A program made the translations under genes and the position numbers. A DNA stretch of 64,000 nucleotides from Stercorarius parasiticus. Taxonomy: Eukaryota > Chordata > Aves > Charadriiformes > Stercorariidae. The first letter of the stretch is position 1, and each line of letters opens with the position of its first letter. Below, one piece after another: positions 61,584 through 64,000 of the stretch. The notes beneath the pieces are model-generated. The model did not search any database. It was not told the origin of the DNA and saw only the letters and a list, made by a program, of their open reading frames with translations. The stretch covers positions 825,163 to 889,162 of the forward strand of contig VWZL01000265.1 of NCBI GenBank assembly GCA_013396915.1. Reading direction: 5' to 3'.

Positions 61584-64000
61584 CCTTTGGCTGTTTTTCA
61601 GTTTTCTGAATGACACACAAAATGAGAAGGATTTTGGGCGGAGGTGAGGGGCGGGGGCTGCCTGGTGAAGATGCTGCTCGCCGGCGCCGGAGGAACAGGG
61701 AATGGCACAACTTCAGCCCAAGCCACACTGCCTTGTCACTGATGAATATTGACTTCAGGCGGGGGTCAGCCCTACGTGCACCGGAGGTACGAACTGCCCC
61801 CGTGCCAGGCTGGCCAGGCTCCCCACGTCTCCAACCTACACAAGGCAATGAGGTGACCGCCGCTTCCCCAGACACAAAGCTGCACACGGGAGCAGGAAGG
61901 TCAGGAGAAGCCACCTTCAGAGCTGTCATCTCAACTGGCAGGAGGGTCAGTCACCCTCGGTAGCAGCCAAATGACTGGCACTGTTTTACACAGAAGGGAA
62001 TGAAGACAGATATCCAGCGTCCGTGCGACTCTTACACACTCTGTGTTGCTGCTTTTTTGGAGATATTTGTGAGATATCTCATGACAGGAGCAGCCTTTCC
62101 TAATTTATGCCTTGAGTAGTGCACAGGATCATGTTGAAGGTGTGACCACCACCAAGTTACACTCCAATGTATGTAATAATGACCGCACTGTACTCAAATT
62201 CAGCACAGTTATGGGAGGTGAGAAAAACCCCCAAATCCAATATTTGGACATTACATAAAATGAGGGAGGTAGATAAAAGTTCAGTGAAAGGAGCAGCAAA
62301 AAAAAAAGAGTAACATGCCTGCAATCAGGAGACGCGTTTAATGACACCGGATGAGACACTCAGAAGTTATACGTGCTGTCAAAGTCCACTGCCAGCAAGA
62401 AGGCTCAGAAGAGAGCTCAGGAAGCAGAGGAAAGGTGGCTACAGGTAAAAAGATACCCTTCAGAAATGACAAATCACATCCAAAAAAGGAGAAGCGCATA
62501 AATCCTGACAAGTTAAATGTTAAACCTCAGGAAGGCATGCCAATTTATTGAGGAGCAACTTATTAAAGGAACTCACTAAAGGAATAAAAGTTAATAATAA
62601 AACCTTTTTCAAATGTTTCAGGAGCAGGAAGTCTGTCAGAAAGTCAGTGGGGTGAATCCCAGATCTGAGAGAAGAGAAGTTCGTGGTGACAATAAAACTC
62701 TCTGAAATGTTACATGAATTATTTGCCACTTGTCTCTGCAGTGGCAGTCACGCAGGCTCCCAAACGGAGGCTGAGCTCTGGGAGAAATGAAGTGAAGGAC
62801 TTATCTCCAACTAGGTCTGTAGAAAGTTTTTTTTTTTTAAATCATGAAAAACTGAAAAGTGCTCTAGTAAGGAAAATGGTACTCATCCAAAAAAAGATGA
62901 AGGGACCAGTTCAACAAAATTGCAAACCATAGTGTGGAAATTATCACTTAAACCAGCCTCTGTGCGTGCCAGCATCCCTACATGACTGGAGGTTAGATTG
63001 ACCTTTGCTTTTAGCCAATAAGGAGGATCTTATGGTTTATTTATAAGTAATTTTTTTCTTAAAATCATATACTTGTATCTAATGCTTTGTTCCTTTCATG
63101 GCACCTCAACTTCTGGTGGCATAGATATTCCAGCTACACAAGATTAGAGATACTAATATGAAAAACAGATTTTTTTCCTTAATTCCCCTTGCTGGAGTTT
63201 CCACCTAGAATCTACTGGACTGATTGGTTTCATCAGGAAGTGGCAGAAGAAGCCCTTCGTTCGGGCCCAGTACCCAGGAGATCGGTCTTACAGATTCCCA
63301 CTCCCTTTGCACCACTGAGCCCTGTGGCCCAGAGACTGCAGCCGCCACACTGAGACTTGTGTTGCTGAGAGGAGAAAGTTTATGAACGTGACATCAAAAA
63401 CCCACCGCTGAGCAAAGAGACCACTTTCACAATGAGCTTTCCAGCTCAGAGGAGTCTGGATACAAGACCATCTATGTTAAAAGGCATAATTCCATTAATT
63501 GACATCCTTAACCTCTTTGAAACATTCACCTCTGAAGCTGACTGGGAATGAAACCCTCAAGACTGGGCTGTGCACTGAGCTCACCCAGGACTGCAGAGTT
63601 GTCTCAGCCACCATAGATGCTTTTGAAGAGGACTCCCCTAGCAGCAGGGAGAAGTGCTACACCACCACCTCCCCAGCCACGGGGCTGTGGGCAGTGCCAT
63701 TGACTTCCCGAGCCACGCCACCAGCTCTCGGTCCCAGCAGCAAGGAGCTCCCCTGCCCTGCTACACGTCTTTCTCCTAATAGATTTTCACCTTGGGAAGG
63801 TCGTTAGCCGCAGGAGCAAACAGTTCAAAGTCCTGATGCTAGGTGACTAGTTATAAAAACTTATTTTTCTTTTTAAAAAAAACAAGCTAGTGATCTTTGA
63901 TCCCGCCATTTAGCTTTCTTCAGTGTTAGACACTTAGTTTCCATTCCTATAAGCAACTGTAGGAAAGGTGGCAGCGTCCTCCTCCACAGCATTACAGCGC
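61584..64000. other. Non-coding sequence with a GC-rich start
   Basis: A GC-rich stretch at about 61,630-61,970 is open on both strands (117 codons plus at 61610-61963; 130 codons minus at 61537-61929), with arginine-rich, low-complexity translations and no domain. The rest is AT-rich. A 102-codon plus frame at 63499-63807 is rich in Ser/Thr/Pro and unrecognised. No transposon or RNA gene was seen. Confidence 0.5.

Noticed and set aside
61537..61963. Overlapping 130- and 117-codon frames in a GC-rich patch
   Set aside because: Arginine-rich, low-complexity translations on both strands are typical of GC-rich non-coding DNA with few stops.

Overview
The window looks like avian nuclear DNA, non-coding and AT-rich overall. 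The main evidence is four CR1 LINE 3' ends that carry the bird-type terminal sequence (a block around AAGGTCCCTTCCAACCC followed by tandem ATTCTATG octamers). Two short segments resembling the ancient amniote MIR/CORE-SINE family fit this picture. No protein-coding gene, rRNA, tRNA, CRISPR array or bacterial-style operon can be supported. Every open reading frame is short (at most 192 codons). The only frame with recognisable protein similarity is the decayed CR1 reverse-transcriptase C-terminus near 30 kb. The window is best read as intergenic or deep-intronic sequence of a bird, i.e. a gene-desert segment; the flanking genes cannot be told from it.

Layout: 1-189 is a CR1 3' end cut by the window edge. 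190-29.7 kb is unique AT-rich sequence with microsatellites, small tandem duplications, a GC-richer patch at 20.6-23.1 kb ending in a MIR-like fragment, a SOX-motif cluster at 26.05-26.36 kb and a small CpG-dense island at 27.96-28.12 kb. 29,741-30,544 is a 5'-truncated CR1 flanked by a perfect 12-bp target-site duplication, and a second, older-looking CR1 tail lies about 10 bp beyond it. 30.6-60.7 kb is again mostly unique sequence, including a GC-rich patch with long overlapping open frames at 33.7-34.3 kb, a palindrome formed inside a local duplication at 50.65 kb, and a second MIR-like fragment at 59.9 kb. A fourth CR1 tail lies at 60.75 kb, followed by unique sequence to the end.

No genes can be shown to work together here. 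If the window has a function, it would be regulatory (candidate enhancer-like clusters, the CpG island) or as part of an intron or long non-coding RNA. These are inferences that need cross-species conservation, RNA-seq or chromatin data. I did not find an undescribed biological system. The most check-worthy items are the CR1 with a clean target-site duplication, the CpG-dense island, the SOX-like cluster and the two ancient SINE relics.
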